Assembly: GCA_016713965.1 (NCBI GenBank)
Contig: JADJOC010000009.1
Location: forward strand, 1,240,001-1,304,000
Source of the DNA: Chitinophagaceae bacterium
GTDB lineage: Bacteria; Bacteroidota; Bacteroidia; Chitinophagales; Chitinophagaceae
Reading direction: 5' to 3'
Length of the DNA stretch: 64,000 nucleotides
Shown here: positions 44,307 through 53,300 of the stretch, piece by piece
Layout of the letters: every line of letters begins with the position of its first letter
Position numbering within the stretch: position 1 is the stretch's first letter
Notes under the pieces: model-generated
What the model was told of the DNA's origin: nothing
What the model saw: only the letters and a program-made list of their open reading frames with translations
Database searches by the model: none
Made by a program: the position numbers and the translations under genes

Positions 44307-45200
44307 ATGATTAAATTAATTAAATCCTGGTCAGCCGTAAAGAAAATTATCTTTGCAGTATTTCTTATACATTTTTCGTGGTTCATAATTTTTATTAGCA
44401 TAAATATTTGGGGGATCAACAGCAGTTTTCCAAATTTACGTCAGCATCTATTGATATTTGCTGGTGTGGTAACAGCTATATTATTACTTTACTTTATAGG
44501 ACTAAGGCGCATTGCCATAATAAAAAAAGCAGTAACTATATGTACCAATATCTTTTTAATAGCATATGCTTCTTCTTTTTTGTGGTTTATTGTTTGCAGT
44601 TTTTTTAATCCCTTGATTACACTTACACAATTAAGCAACTTATTACAGGGTAATGGTTTAAAAAGGGATTATATATCCTTAAACCAGATGAGCCCTTATA
44701 TAAAATTGGCTGTAATAGCCAGCGAAGATCAATTATACCCGGATCATAACGGCTTTGATTTAAAATCAATCAAGTTGGCTATAAAATACAATAAAAAGCA
44801 TCCCGGAAGGATAAGGGGTGCAAGCACCATCAGCCAGCAGGTTGCTAAAAATATTTTTCTTTGGCAGGGTGGGGGCTTTCTTCGAAAAGGACCTGAAGTG
44901 TTTTTTACATTTACCATTGAGCAGGCGTGGAGCAAAAGAACAATTTTAGAAAGGTATTTAAATATTGCGGAAATGGGCAAAGGTATTTTTGGTGTGCAAG
45001 CTGCGGCAAAAACATATTTTAATAAAGATGCCAAAGATTTAACCCGTGCAGAAGCCGCACAAATAGCCGCCTGCTTACCTAATCCAAAAAAATTTACTGT
45101 AAAGCCGCTCAGCAAATATGTAGCTGCACGGTATAGTTTTATTATGAAGCAAATGAGCTTTTTAGAACCGGACCCGGATATCCAGGCATTGATTAAATAA
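44307..45200 (+). CDS. mtgA: Monofunctional peptidoglycan transglycosylase with extra membrane spans
   Basis: This 297-residue protein has a GT51 domain that polymerises lipid II into glycan strands. Key blocks are the Glu-containing IASEDQLYPDHNGFD, RGASTISQQVAKNIFLW, LERYLNIAEMG and GIFGVQAAAKTYFNK. The usual protein has one N-terminal span, but here about three hydrophobic segments precede the enzyme (residues 12-35, 48-68 and 75-100). The extra 70 residues between the normal first span and LITLTQLSNLLQGNGLKRDY are unusual. It is convergent with the NadR-type kinase gene, with stops one base apart. Confidence 0.88.
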   Translation: MIKLIKSWSAVKKIIFAVFLIHFSWFIIFISINIWGINSSFPNLRQHLLIFAGVVTAILLLYFIGLRRIAIIKKAVTICTNIFLIAYASSFLWFIVCSFFNPLITLTQLSNLLQGNGLKRDYISLNQMSPYIKLAVIASEDQLYPDHNGFDLKSIKLAIKYNKKHPGRIRGASTISQQVAKNIFLWQGGGFLRKGPEVFFTFTIEQAWSKRTILERYLNIAEMGKGIFGVQAAAKTYFNKDAKDLTRAEAAQIAACLPNPKKFTVKPLSKYVAARYSFIMKQMSFLEPDPDIQALIK

Positions 45201-45201
45201 T

Positions 45202-45816
45202 TTATTTTTGCAATAAAACAGATACAGCTTTTATTGCTGTTAAAAATCTTTCCTCATAATTTCCGCTAATTTTTACCCAGGGTACCGCCTGGTTGATTAA
45301 TGCATCTTCATAGTAATCATAGAGTTTTTTTCTGCTTTCGATATCAGGATATTCCCTTAATTCATCTTTTACCCACGGCAAATCAATATCACATAATAAA
45401 TACAAATCGTATTGCCGCTCTACAATTTTATCCAAAATCCATTGGTGGCATTTATTAAAAACAAATTCACACCATACTTTCATTACATACATATCAGTAT
45501 CGATAAAAAGAGGTTTGGGGTTTGAAGTTTGAAGTTTGGAGTTTGAAGTTTGGGGTTTGGAGTTTGGAATTCGCGGTTTTTCGGTGGTCGGTAGTCGGTA
45601 GTCGGTAATCAGTGTCCCAATCACCTCCTCCTCTAAATTAATCTGGCCTTTAGCAATAGTTAACAATTCGCCGTACGTATAATCTGTACCGTTAGCAATA
45701 AGGTACTGCCTGGCAAATTCATCTACATGCACCGTCTTAAAATACTCCGCCAGCTTTTTACATAAGCTGGATTTGCCTGTGCTTTCCGGTCCGATAATCA
45801 CAATTTTTTTAAGCAT
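45202..45816 (-). CDS. nadR: NadR-type nicotinamide riboside kinase, carrying an in-frame heptamer-repeat insert
   Basis: This 204-residue P-loop kinase has Walker A GPESTGKSS (9-17), VDEFARQYL, FIDTDMYVMKVWCEFVF and YLLCDIDLPWVKDELREYP. It matches the ribosylnicotinamide kinase domain of NadR and would phosphorylate nicotinamide riboside to NMN. Residues encoded by 45513-45610 (TDYRLPT, TEKPRIP, NSKPQTS, NSKLQTS units) are not family sequence. They come from a heptanucleotide tandem repeat between the helix ending EEEVIG and the FIDTD strand. The gene's ATG overlaps the restored end of pnuC by eight bases, so uptake and kinase are coupled. Confidence 0.85.
   Translation of the reverse strand: MLKKIVIIGPESTGKSSLCKKLAEYFKTVHVDEFARQYLIANGTDYTYGELLTIAKGQINLEEEVIGTLITDYRLPTTEKPRIPNSKPQTSNSKLQTSNPKPLFIDTDMYVMKVWCEFVFNKCHQWILDKIVERQYDLYLLCDIDLPWVKDELREYPDIESRKKLYDYYEDALINQAVPWVKISGNYEERFLTAIKAVSVLLQK
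45513..45610 (-). repeat. Composite heptanucleotide tandem repeat inside the NadR-kinase gene (14 units)
   Basis: In plus-strand order the units are GTTTGGG, GTTTGAA twice, GTTTGGA, GTTTGAA, GTTTGGG, GTTTGGA twice, ATTCGCG, GTTTTTC, GGTGGTC, GGTAGTC twice and GGTAATC. All lie in unbroken 7-base register over 98 bases. Translated in the gene they give seven-residue repeats. The same order, GTTTGAA-type then GGTNGTC-type units, occurs in pnuC. Confidence 0.85.
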
Positions 45817-46486
45817 GTTTAATTATTTTTTTCTTCCAGCTGATGTAACCCATTATGGCCAAAATCAAAAAAAACAATATATTGGAAGCTCGTAAATACG
45901 GCATCTTTATAAAAATATAAAGGGATGGAAGCCAGGTTGGTTAAAATCCACCAGATCCAGTTTTCCAGCTTTTTTTTGCCATCAGCCACATAGCAGTATA
46001 TGCAGCAGCAGACGCAAAGGAATCAGAAACAGGAACTGTGCTTTTAGTAAAGATTTTTAAAATTATGTATAAAACCATCCAGCATATTATAAAAAAAACA
46101 ATGGCTATTTTCCATTCCTTTTTAGTGGATGCAGTGATTGCTAGTTTGAGGTTTGAGGTTTGAAGTTTATTGTTTATTGTTTGCAGTTTGTCGGTTGTCA
46201 GTTGTCGGTTGTCGGTTGTCGAATTCGCCCTGCTCCACAAAATCCATCCGTAAACACTCATAATGGTATAATAAAAATTAAGGCTGGCTTCTGCATGTAA
46301 CCCCCACCAGGAAAAACAAAAATAAGTAAACAAAATGGTGTTAATTAATCCTGTAGGATAAACTAATATATTTTCCATTCGGGAAAATATAACGCTGGCA
46401 ATACCAAATACAACTGCAACAAATTCCAGCCAGGTCGTAGATTTTATTCCTTCTATTAATTGATGATATATTTCTGCCATGCTCAT
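45809..46486 (-). CDS. pnuC: PnuC-type nicotinamide riboside transporter with heptamer insert, two frame breaks
   Basis: This inner-membrane transporter takes up nicotinamide riboside (facilitated diffusion with downstream phosphorylation). Family blocks are VFGIASVIFSRMENILVYPTG, FYTIMSVYGWILW and YTAMWLMAKK. The printed frame ends early in KTGSGGF. Adding one base to the T8 run at 45970-45977 gives KKKLENWIWWILTNLASIPLY. Removing one from the A8 run at 45867-45874 gives FLILAIMGYISWKKK. The result is 225 residues with stop at 45809. Residues TTDNRQL, TTDKLQT, INNKLQT, SNLKLA are a repeat-encoded insert in the cytoplasmic loop after ILWSRA. The gene is coupled to the kinase gene downstream. 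Confidence 0.87.
46144..46220 (-). repeat. Composite heptanucleotide tandem repeat inside pnuC (11 units)
   Basis: In plus-strand order the units are GTTTGAG twice, GTTTGAA, GTTTATT twice, GTTTGCA, GTTTGTC, GGTTGTC, AGTTGTC and GGTTGTC twice. They keep a perfect 7-base register over 77 bases. GAATTCG follows; the same hexamer-containing unit lies inside the neighbouring tract. Codon arithmetic keeps pnuC in frame. Confidence 0.85.
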
Positions 46487-46548
46487 AAGTAAAGATAATA
46501 GATAACGTTTTTTAATTTATTATGATTAATTTACCCATAATCATTTTA

Positions 46549-46944
46549 ATGCTAAAAAAGATCAGCCTTATATTAATAATTCTTTTCTATTTCGTTGCCG
46601 GGATTAATCATTTCCGGCATCCGGAAGCGTACCTGAGGCTGATACCGGCTTACATTCCTAATCATGGGTTAATAAATATAATCAGTGGCAGTATCGAAAT
46701 AGCATTAGCTATACTTTTTATATTTCCTTTTACCAGGCAATGTGCAGCATATGGTACTGTTATTTTGCTGGCAGCATTTATTCCTGCACATGTTGTAATG
46801 GTACAAGAGGGCTGGTGCACCAGCACAGGGTTTTGCTTTCCGGAATGGGTAATATGGCTAAGGCTATTTCCTGTACAGTTTATATTAATGTGGTGGGCCT
46901 GGCAACATAGAAAAAAAGTATATGACTATCATTCTTTTCGATAG
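46549..46944 (+). CDS. DoxX-like membrane protein
   Basis: This protein of 131 residues from ATG 46549 (MLKKISLILIILFYFVAGINHF), or 140 from 46522, has four hydrophobic spans. The DoxX-like pattern is FVAGINHFRHPEAYLRLIPAYIP, ISGSIEIALAILFIFP and YGTVILLAAFIPAHVVM. The function of this branch is unknown. It is divergent from pnuC with a very short spacer. Confidence 0.8.
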   Translation: MLKKISLILIILFYFVAGINHFRHPEAYLRLIPAYIPNHGLINIISGSIEIALAILFIFPFTRQCAAYGTVILLAAFIPAHVVMVQEGWCTSTGFCFPEWVIWLRLFPVQFILMWWAWQHRKKVYDYHSFR

Positions 46945-46966
46945 TAGTAAGTTGGGTTGATCTAAT

Positions 46967-46991
46967 AAAAAAAGCATCTTTAAGGATGCTT
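46967..46991 (-). terminator. Terminator of the NifU-like gene
   Basis: AAGCATC and GATGCTT form the stem. On the minus strand a run of seven T follows. It lies 27 bases after the stop at 47019 and could also terminate the convergent DoxX-like gene. Confidence 0.8.
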
Positions 46992-47018
46992 ACTAATTAA
47001 CAATTTAATAAATTAACC

Positions 47019-47618
47019 CTATTCGGCTTCTGCCACTACTTCTTTCACCTCCGGTATCATGCGCTTCATCATCCCTTCTATCCCCGCTTTCAATGTAATC
47101 ATGCTGGATGGGCAACCACTGCAACTTCCCTGCATCATTAAATTTACTTTGCCATTTTCGTAGCTTTTAAACTGTATAGCCCCACCATCCATTTCTACTG
47201 CCGGCTTTACATAATTTTCAAGCAGTTCTTTTATTCTTACCACAATATCATTATCATCAGCACTTACAGTATTGCTACTTTCGCTTTTCATTGTGGCAAC
47301 TTCTTCTTCATTTACCACGGTTTTTCCTTCTTCCAGGTATTCTTTTAAAAACTGCTTAATGGTTGGTATCACATCCTGCCAGTCTTCAGTATCGCTTGTT
47401 TTTGTAAGAGTAATAAAATTACTGGCAATGAATACAGATTTTATAAACGGGAATGTAAATAATTCCTGTGCAAGCGGTGATGGTTTGGCCGTTGTTTCAT
47501 CCTGGAAATCGATGCTTTTGCCCGGGTATAATAATTTGTTGGCCACAAACTTCATTGTTTCGGGGTTGGGCGTCATTTCGGTATATATGCTGATAACTGG
47601 ATTTCCTGTTTTTATCAT
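47019..47618 (-). CDS. nfuA: NifU/Nfu-family iron-sulfur cluster carrier
   Basis: This 199-residue protein has an N-terminal Nfu_N domain (IYTEMTPNPETMKFVANKLL ... FIASNFITLTKT) and a C-terminal NifU domain. The latter has KPAVEMDGGAIQFKSYENGKVNLMMQGSCSGCPSS, in which Cys166 and Cys169 bind the cluster. It delivers 4Fe-4S clusters to target enzymes. The frame and length are normal. The symbol is by family; this Nfu_N type is common in Bacteroidota. Confidence 0.9.
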   Translation of the reverse strand: MIKTGNPVISIYTEMTPNPETMKFVANKLLYPGKSIDFQDETTAKPSPLAQELFTFPFIKSVFIASNFITLTKTSDTEDWQDVIPTIKQFLKEYLEEGKTVVNEEEVATMKSESSNTVSADDNDIVVRIKELLENYVKPAVEMDGGAIQFKSYENGKVNLMMQGSCSGCPSSMITLKAGIEGMMKRMIPEVKEVVAEAE

Positions 47619-47750
47619 AAAATGTATTTGATGTAAAATTACTAAGAAATACGCTGTTTTATGCTTTTAAATTGTATTAAAAAGCTAAATTACTCTCTTT
47701 AAATATCTTTTTAAATATTGTTGTTCACTTTTTATTTTTCTAACAAAGTT

Positions 47751-48093
47751 ATGTCTACAGATTTATATGGTATCAGAGTATTAAAAGTCGTTCATGAGGA
47801 AAAAAGAGTTCACATTAAAGTATACTTATAAATTTATAGATAATGTGGAACAATTATCTACAAAAAACTATCCGCTAACTGATTATTCAGGCTATCAAGA
47901 TTTTTATTATATAAGAGATTATAATCCTTATCTAAAAGAAGATATGATGTGGAAAGAAGAGTATGAAGATAAGCTGGTGCAAGCAGAATATAATGTATGT
48001 GTTACAGATGCCAGGTATATACAGCACCTTAAAGAAGATATGGTTTGGGGAACTACTTCATACGAAACAAAAGCATTAACCGTAAAAAACTAA
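47751..48093 (+). CDS. Hypothetical protein, one frame break
   Basis: ATG 47751 (MSTDLYGIRVLKVVHEEKRVHIKVY) runs into a stop after 27 codons, and the next frame carries YKFIDNVEQLSTKNYPL to 48093. Removing one of the two T at 47826-47827 joins them as KVYYKFIDNV and gives 113 residues (343 - 1 bases). There is no signal peptide. Two LKEDM-W motifs (YLKEDMMW, HLKEDMVW) suggest an internal repeat. The family is not recognised. Confidence 0.6.
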
Positions 48094-48140
48094 ATACACA
48101 TATTGGTTAGTTTTTCATTGTCAGGAGGATTTCAACGTTA

Positions 48141-48605
48141 TTAAAAAATCGTTATTTCTCTTTTTATGGATGGATCGAAAAGCATTCCTGTTTCTTTAAT
48201 ATCCAGAGTAACAGTTAACATGATTTTTAGCGGGGATTTAGTTTTATTTGCAAATAGTTGCTGAAGCAATGTACTTTTATCATCGTTCATCATTACCATT
48301 CCGCCATATTCCCAGTTTTTATCTTTAGTGATTTTGCCAGGGAAGGGATTTTGTTCCGGGTTCCAGTCATCTCCGTTATCTATATCTGAAGCCAGGATAA
48401 CTTGTGTTTCAGCACCGTCTTCGTTTTTATAAATTGCCGTCAAAACACCTTTTACATTCATAGCGGTTAGTTCCTTTTCAGAAGTAACCAAAATGTTATA
48501 TTTTAATACTGTATCAGTCACAGGTAATTGGTCTTCTATTTTAGTAAAAGTAATCGTTGGGGCATCAGCGCCAACAAAAGTTTTAATTTTATCAAAAAAA
48601 CCCAT
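48141..48605 (-). CDS. Beta-rich protein, possibly arrestin-like
   Basis: This 154-residue cytoplasmic protein begins MGFFDKIKTFVGADAPTITFTKI and continues as beta strands (VLKYNILVTSEKELTAMNVKGVLTAIY ... LKIMLTVTLDIKETG). The start and strand layout resemble Spo0M or arrestin-fold proteins, but I would not assign a function. The frame is clean. Confidence 0.6.
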   Translation of the reverse strand: MGFFDKIKTFVGADAPTITFTKIEDQLPVTDTVLKYNILVTSEKELTAMNVKGVLTAIYKNEDGAETQVILASDIDNGDDWNPEQNPFPGKITKDKNWEYGGMVMMNDDKSTLLQQLFANKTKSPLKIMLTVTLDIKETGMLFDPSIKREITIF

Positions 48606-48833
48606 AATTTTTTAAATTTTAGGCTAAATTAAACAATTAATTTACTAGTTCTAAATTGAATAATACATACACTACATAATGCGCCCCTTTTTCTCAACAG
48701 GGTTTTATGGCTAACCTGCCAAGGCTATAAATGAAAATCTTACTGATTAGGGAATGTAATACCTTTTAAAATCTAGCTGATGTACAGATTAGATATTTAT
48801 ATAAAAGAGGCTGATGACCCTTATGTTAAAAAA

Positions 48834-49901
48834 TTAGTTTATTATAAACCTTACTACTTTGCCTGCAGCATTATTCTTGTAATTTATTTTAAAATAATAA
48901 TTTCCTGGCTTTACATTAGATGGTAATGTTATTTTATTTTCATATGCCGACAACTTATTATTTGTATATAATAACAATCCGTTGTTATCATACAATTGTA
49001 TATTTTGAGGAGCAGTTTTACCAACATATAATGTTATTGAAGATAAATTTTTGGAGGCAGGATTTGGAAATATATAAGGTAAATCTTCTTTACTTGGCGC
49101 TGTTACACTTACTATGGGCGAATATTTAAAGCTTGCATCCAGGTCTTCAATTTTTAACCTGTAAAATATCTTTTCTGTATTGCAATTACTGGTTTTATCA
49201 ATATAGTTGTACTCTTTTATAGTAGTATTTGCTGTTGGGGCAATGGTACCAACAGATTCGTAGGTAATGCCATTACAACTTCTTTCTACTATATATTGCT
49301 TGAAATTTATTTCCTGCTCTACTTTCCAGATCAATTTTATTTCGTTGTCAGTATTGCGTATTGCGTTAAATGACGTTAATGTTACCGGCAAAACTACAGT
49401 AGTGTTTAAAGAACCGGTATTCCAGAAATCACCACCGGTACCTCCATTGCTATTTACATTATTGCCGGCAAAAGTAAAGGTAACCGGGCCTACTGCATCA
49501 GGTGTCCATCTTACATTCCAGGTAGCTGTATTACCTGCCAAAACTTTAGGAGATGTATGTATCAACTCCCCATTGCTTTCTTGTGCACCATCGGGAATTA
49601 CAGCAGTATTTAAGGTTCCTGCATCTGCTGCCAAATCAAAACCGGCAGAAGGATTGTTACCAGGATCAGGGCTGGTTACACTCAACACCAAATCGTAAGT
49701 AGTACCCACAATAGGGTTAGCAGGAACTCCTGTCAGATTTACTACAACACCAGGTGTAGCAAGGGGACCATGGCAGGTACAACCGGATACTGTACGTCCC
49801 GTAATTCCACCGGAGGAATCAGGGCCGTGAAACAATTTTTTTGAGAAAGAAAAAGTGAATACAATTATAGTTAATACTGACAAAACGTAGATTTTTTTCA
49901 T
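48834..49901 (-). CDS. Type IX secreted protein with choice-of-anchor V domain
   Basis: This 355-residue precursor has a signal peptide and a near-N-terminal GRTVSGCTCHGP motif with a Cys/His cluster. A Reeler-like/choice-of-anchor V domain follows (SAGFDLAADAGTLN ... TPDAVGPVTFTFAGNNVN). A short Ig-like linker follows (VTLTSFNAIRNTDNEIKLIWKVEQEINFKQY). A C-terminal type IX sorting domain ends YIFPNPASKNLSSI ... GNYYFKINYKNNAAGKVVRFIIN. It is exported to the cell surface. The CxC-H motif could bind heme or metal. Confidence 0.85.
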   Translation of the reverse strand: MKKIYVLSVLTIIVFTFSFSKKLFHGPDSSGGITGRTVSGCTCHGPLATPGVVVNLTGVPANPIVGTTYDLVLSVTSPDPGNNPSAGFDLAADAGTLNTAVIPDGAQESNGELIHTSPKVLAGNTATWNVRWTPDAVGPVTFTFAGNNVNSNGGTGGDFWNTGSLNTTVVLPVTLTSFNAIRNTDNEIKLIWKVEQEINFKQYIVERSCNGITYESVGTIAPTANTTIKEYNYIDKTSNCNTEKIFYRLKIEDLDASFKYSPIVSVTAPSKEDLPYIFPNPASKNLSSITLYVGKTAPQNIQLYDNNGLLLYTNNKLSAYENKITLPSNVKPGNYYFKINYKNNAAGKVVRFIIN

Positions 49902-50396
49902 AAGCTGCTTTAGTTTTTTAATTTGATATGTTTAAAGATAATGATTAAATTAACTTAAAGCCAAAGTAAGTATAAAATAGCGATTACCATATTTTATTAT
50001 AAATGGGGGAAGGTGAATAAAGTTATGCAGTACAAGGTGTTGCCTTTTTCGCCCCCATCTTCATGGCAATAAATTTCTTCAATCTTCGCAACACTTTTCT
50101 TCTTTTAAAAAAAGACGGGGATGAGTTATTGTTTTATTACTCCGGTATTTTACATTATTTTTGCAAATTGACTTTTTGACAATCATACAAGCCAAAAATA
50201 TTATTAGTATATCGGATGATTCTTTCTGTTATGCATACCAATCCGCTTCGATAAAAGCCCAATAGCAGTACAGCCGAGAACGGATTGATTATTTTTTCTT
50301 TTAAGAAAAAATAACAGAACAAGTTCGCAACGATGATGCTATGAAAATATAAAGCTGGTACCAAAGTCAGCATTTAAAATTGCAATTCAAATTATT
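49902..50396. other. Gene-free stretch upstream of the SNF2 helicase
   Basis: In 495 bases I see only weak frames. A 72-codon frame on the minus strand (50155-50373) has no signal, start context or family match, so it is probably not a gene. A TATTTTTG box near 50156 fits the -7 consensus but lies 240 bases from the helicase ATG. Confidence 0.45.
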
Positions 50397-53300
50397 ATGG
50401 CCTTACCGCATCTTATAAAACACATATATAATAACGGCACCGATGAAGTAATCAGGCGGGGGAAAAAAATACAAAGCTTAAATTTTGTAGAGTTAATAGA
50501 ACATGATGACCTGATGGGCGGAGTTGTTTTTCGTGTTAAGGATGACACTTATAGTACTTTTTATAAAGTATATGTACAAAAGTATGCTGATGCCAGGTCT
50601 TTAACAATACGTTGTAGCTGCCCTTATCATACAGGTGAAATTTGTCGCCACGGGGCAGCAGCTTTATTTCACTTGCAGGAAATGGTCGATAAAAATTTGC
50701 TGGGAACCTCTACCATGCAATTTAACCAGCTGCATACGGTAATTAAAATGAAGCATATAGATTTAAAAGTTATCAAGCTTTTATCTTCACCGGTAATTTA
50801 CGAGGCAGCAGAAAATATTTTAAGGGCAAATAAAGCAACTATTGTAGAAGCTGCCAATGAAAGGGTGGAGGCTTCATTGCAATATGAAGGAAAAACCTAT
50901 CCGCTGGTGATACAAAAAAACGAAGAAAGAAATTTTGATACTTCCTGTGGTTGCAGCGAAACAGAACACCCGCTTTGCGAACATAAAACCCTTTTATTTT
51001 TACAATTATTAAATGCTTATGGGCCTTACTATTTTGATGCCATTCGCAATTGGGATAAGGATAAAAATAAATTGCTGCAAATATATGGCTATAGCCTAGA
51101 GGATGATTTAACCGGCAAATTCGAATTTATATACAAGGAAGGAAAACCTTTTTTAAAGGTATTAGATCCTTCTATAAAAAGGGTAGCTACTTCGGTGCTT
51201 GCCCCTAAGCCTGCATCAAATTTTGTAATGGCAATAGTAGAAGAACAAAACAACGTTCTACAAGAGCAGCCTACTAAAAAACTGGGCATTGTTTTTAATT
51301 TTAATACTACTACTTATCCCAATTTTGAGGTGAATGCAATCCAGGGTGAGTATGATGAAAAAAGCTTTCGGTATATTGGTAAACCCGAGAAAATTGACCT
51401 TACTAAATTTGTAAATACCGAACCCTTTAGCGAAGATGACAAACAGCTTATCCAGCAAATAAGAAAAGTGCAGGATGCCGAGGTAAATAAATACCTGAAC
51501 CGTAATTCTCCCTTTAGCGGCATATGGGAGAATATTATTCAGAGTGAAACTGATAACCTGCCTGATGAAACCAAATCTTTGATAGCGGAGTACCTGCATC
51601 CTAAAATTAAAAAAATATTTGTGGAGCAGGTTAAGAGTAATTTTATTTTTTTCCTGGAACAAAAGAAAGTTTTTAAAACAGATAATTTAAAAGAACTGGA
51701 AATCAGCGATACATTTATATCACCGGTTTTTAAAGTATTGCCCCAGGGCAAAAATTTTGAAATTGCCTGCATGGTTAAAATCGGAAATGAGGTTGTACCG
51801 TTTGCCGATAACCAGTGTGGCAACAGTTTCCTTTTTATCCATGATAACATAGTGTATTTGTGGGATAAGCCCGAAGATATTTTGCAGGCGGAAAAATTTG
51901 TAAAGGAAGGAAATATCCAGCTCAGCAAGGATAACTGGGCAGACAAAATGCAAAAAATCATCCTGCCACTTAGTAAGGAATACCAGGTAGAATTTGATAA
52001 AAGTTTGATAAAAGAAATAAAAAGCGATACGCCTGAAGTACGGCTTCAATTAATTGAAAAAGGAGATTATCTTGTATTTCAACCTATATTTACTTACAAA
52101 GGTTTCGAAGCAAAAGTTACCAGCCAGGATACAATAATAATACCTGAGGATGATAAAATATTAGTCATTTATCGAAACAAGCAGGCTGAGCAATCCTTTC
52201 TCTCAAAGTTAGAATTATTACATACACATTTTGTAAAGCCCGAAAACCAGCTTAACCTGGCTTTAAAAGGAGCAGATGTTTTAAAAAATAATTGGTTTTT
52301 TCTATTTGTAGATGCCATGAAGGAAATGAAAATCCCGGTGTATGGCTTTGAAGCATTAAAAAACTTCAGGTTCAATACTGCCAGGCCTAATACGCATATA
52401 CATGTAAAAAGTGGCCTTGACTGGTTTGATGCCAATGTAGAGATAGAATTCGGAGACCAACGGGTAGGCATAAGCGATATTAAAAAAGCCCTGGCTTCCA
52501 AGCAGTCTTTTGTACAGCTTGGTGATGGCACCCTGGGTATTTTGCCTGATGAATGGCTTAAACGGTACTCGTTGTTATTTAAAGTAGGTGATGGAAGAAG
52601 CGATAAGCTTCGCTTATCCAAATACCATATGAGTATTATAGATGAGCTGTATGAAAACAGGGATGAAACAGAGTTAAGCTTTGAGCTGGATGAAAAATTT
52701 GAGCGCTTAAAAGAATTTAAAAATATACCGCAGATTGATGCACCGGAAGCCCTTCAGCCTATTTTAAGGCCATACCAGACTGCCGGGTTTCAATGGCTCA
52801 GCTATTTAAACGATGTAGGCTGGGGTGGTATCCTGGCAGATGATATGGGGTTGGGAAAAACCATCCAGGCGCTTACTATGCTTAATCATTATAAAGATAG
52901 CACTGGCGGCTTAAGAGCCTTGGTAGTATGCCCTACTACTTTAATTTATAACTGGAAAAATGAGGTGGGCAAGTTCACCCCTTCATTAAGCTGGCATATT
53001 CATCATGGCAGCATCCGCAACAGGAATGTTGAAGAGTTGGCGCCATACAATATTATTATTACCACATACGGTACATTGCGCAGCGATATACAATTGTTTA
53101 CCAAAATATTATTTGATTATGCAGTGCTTGATGAAAGCCAGGCTATAAAAAATCCTACATCAAAGGTTACCAAAGCAGCTTGCCTGCTTGCAGTAAAAAA
53201 TCGTTTATGCATGAGCGGTACCCCACTTCAGAATAACACTTTTGATATTTTTGCGCAGATGAATTTTTTAAACCCAGGCCTTTTGGGCTCAGTAGAGTTT

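Noticed and set aside
50155..50373. 72-codon minus-strand frame before the SNF2 gene
   Set aside because: It has no signal peptide, recognisable motif or clear start context; it is probably chance.
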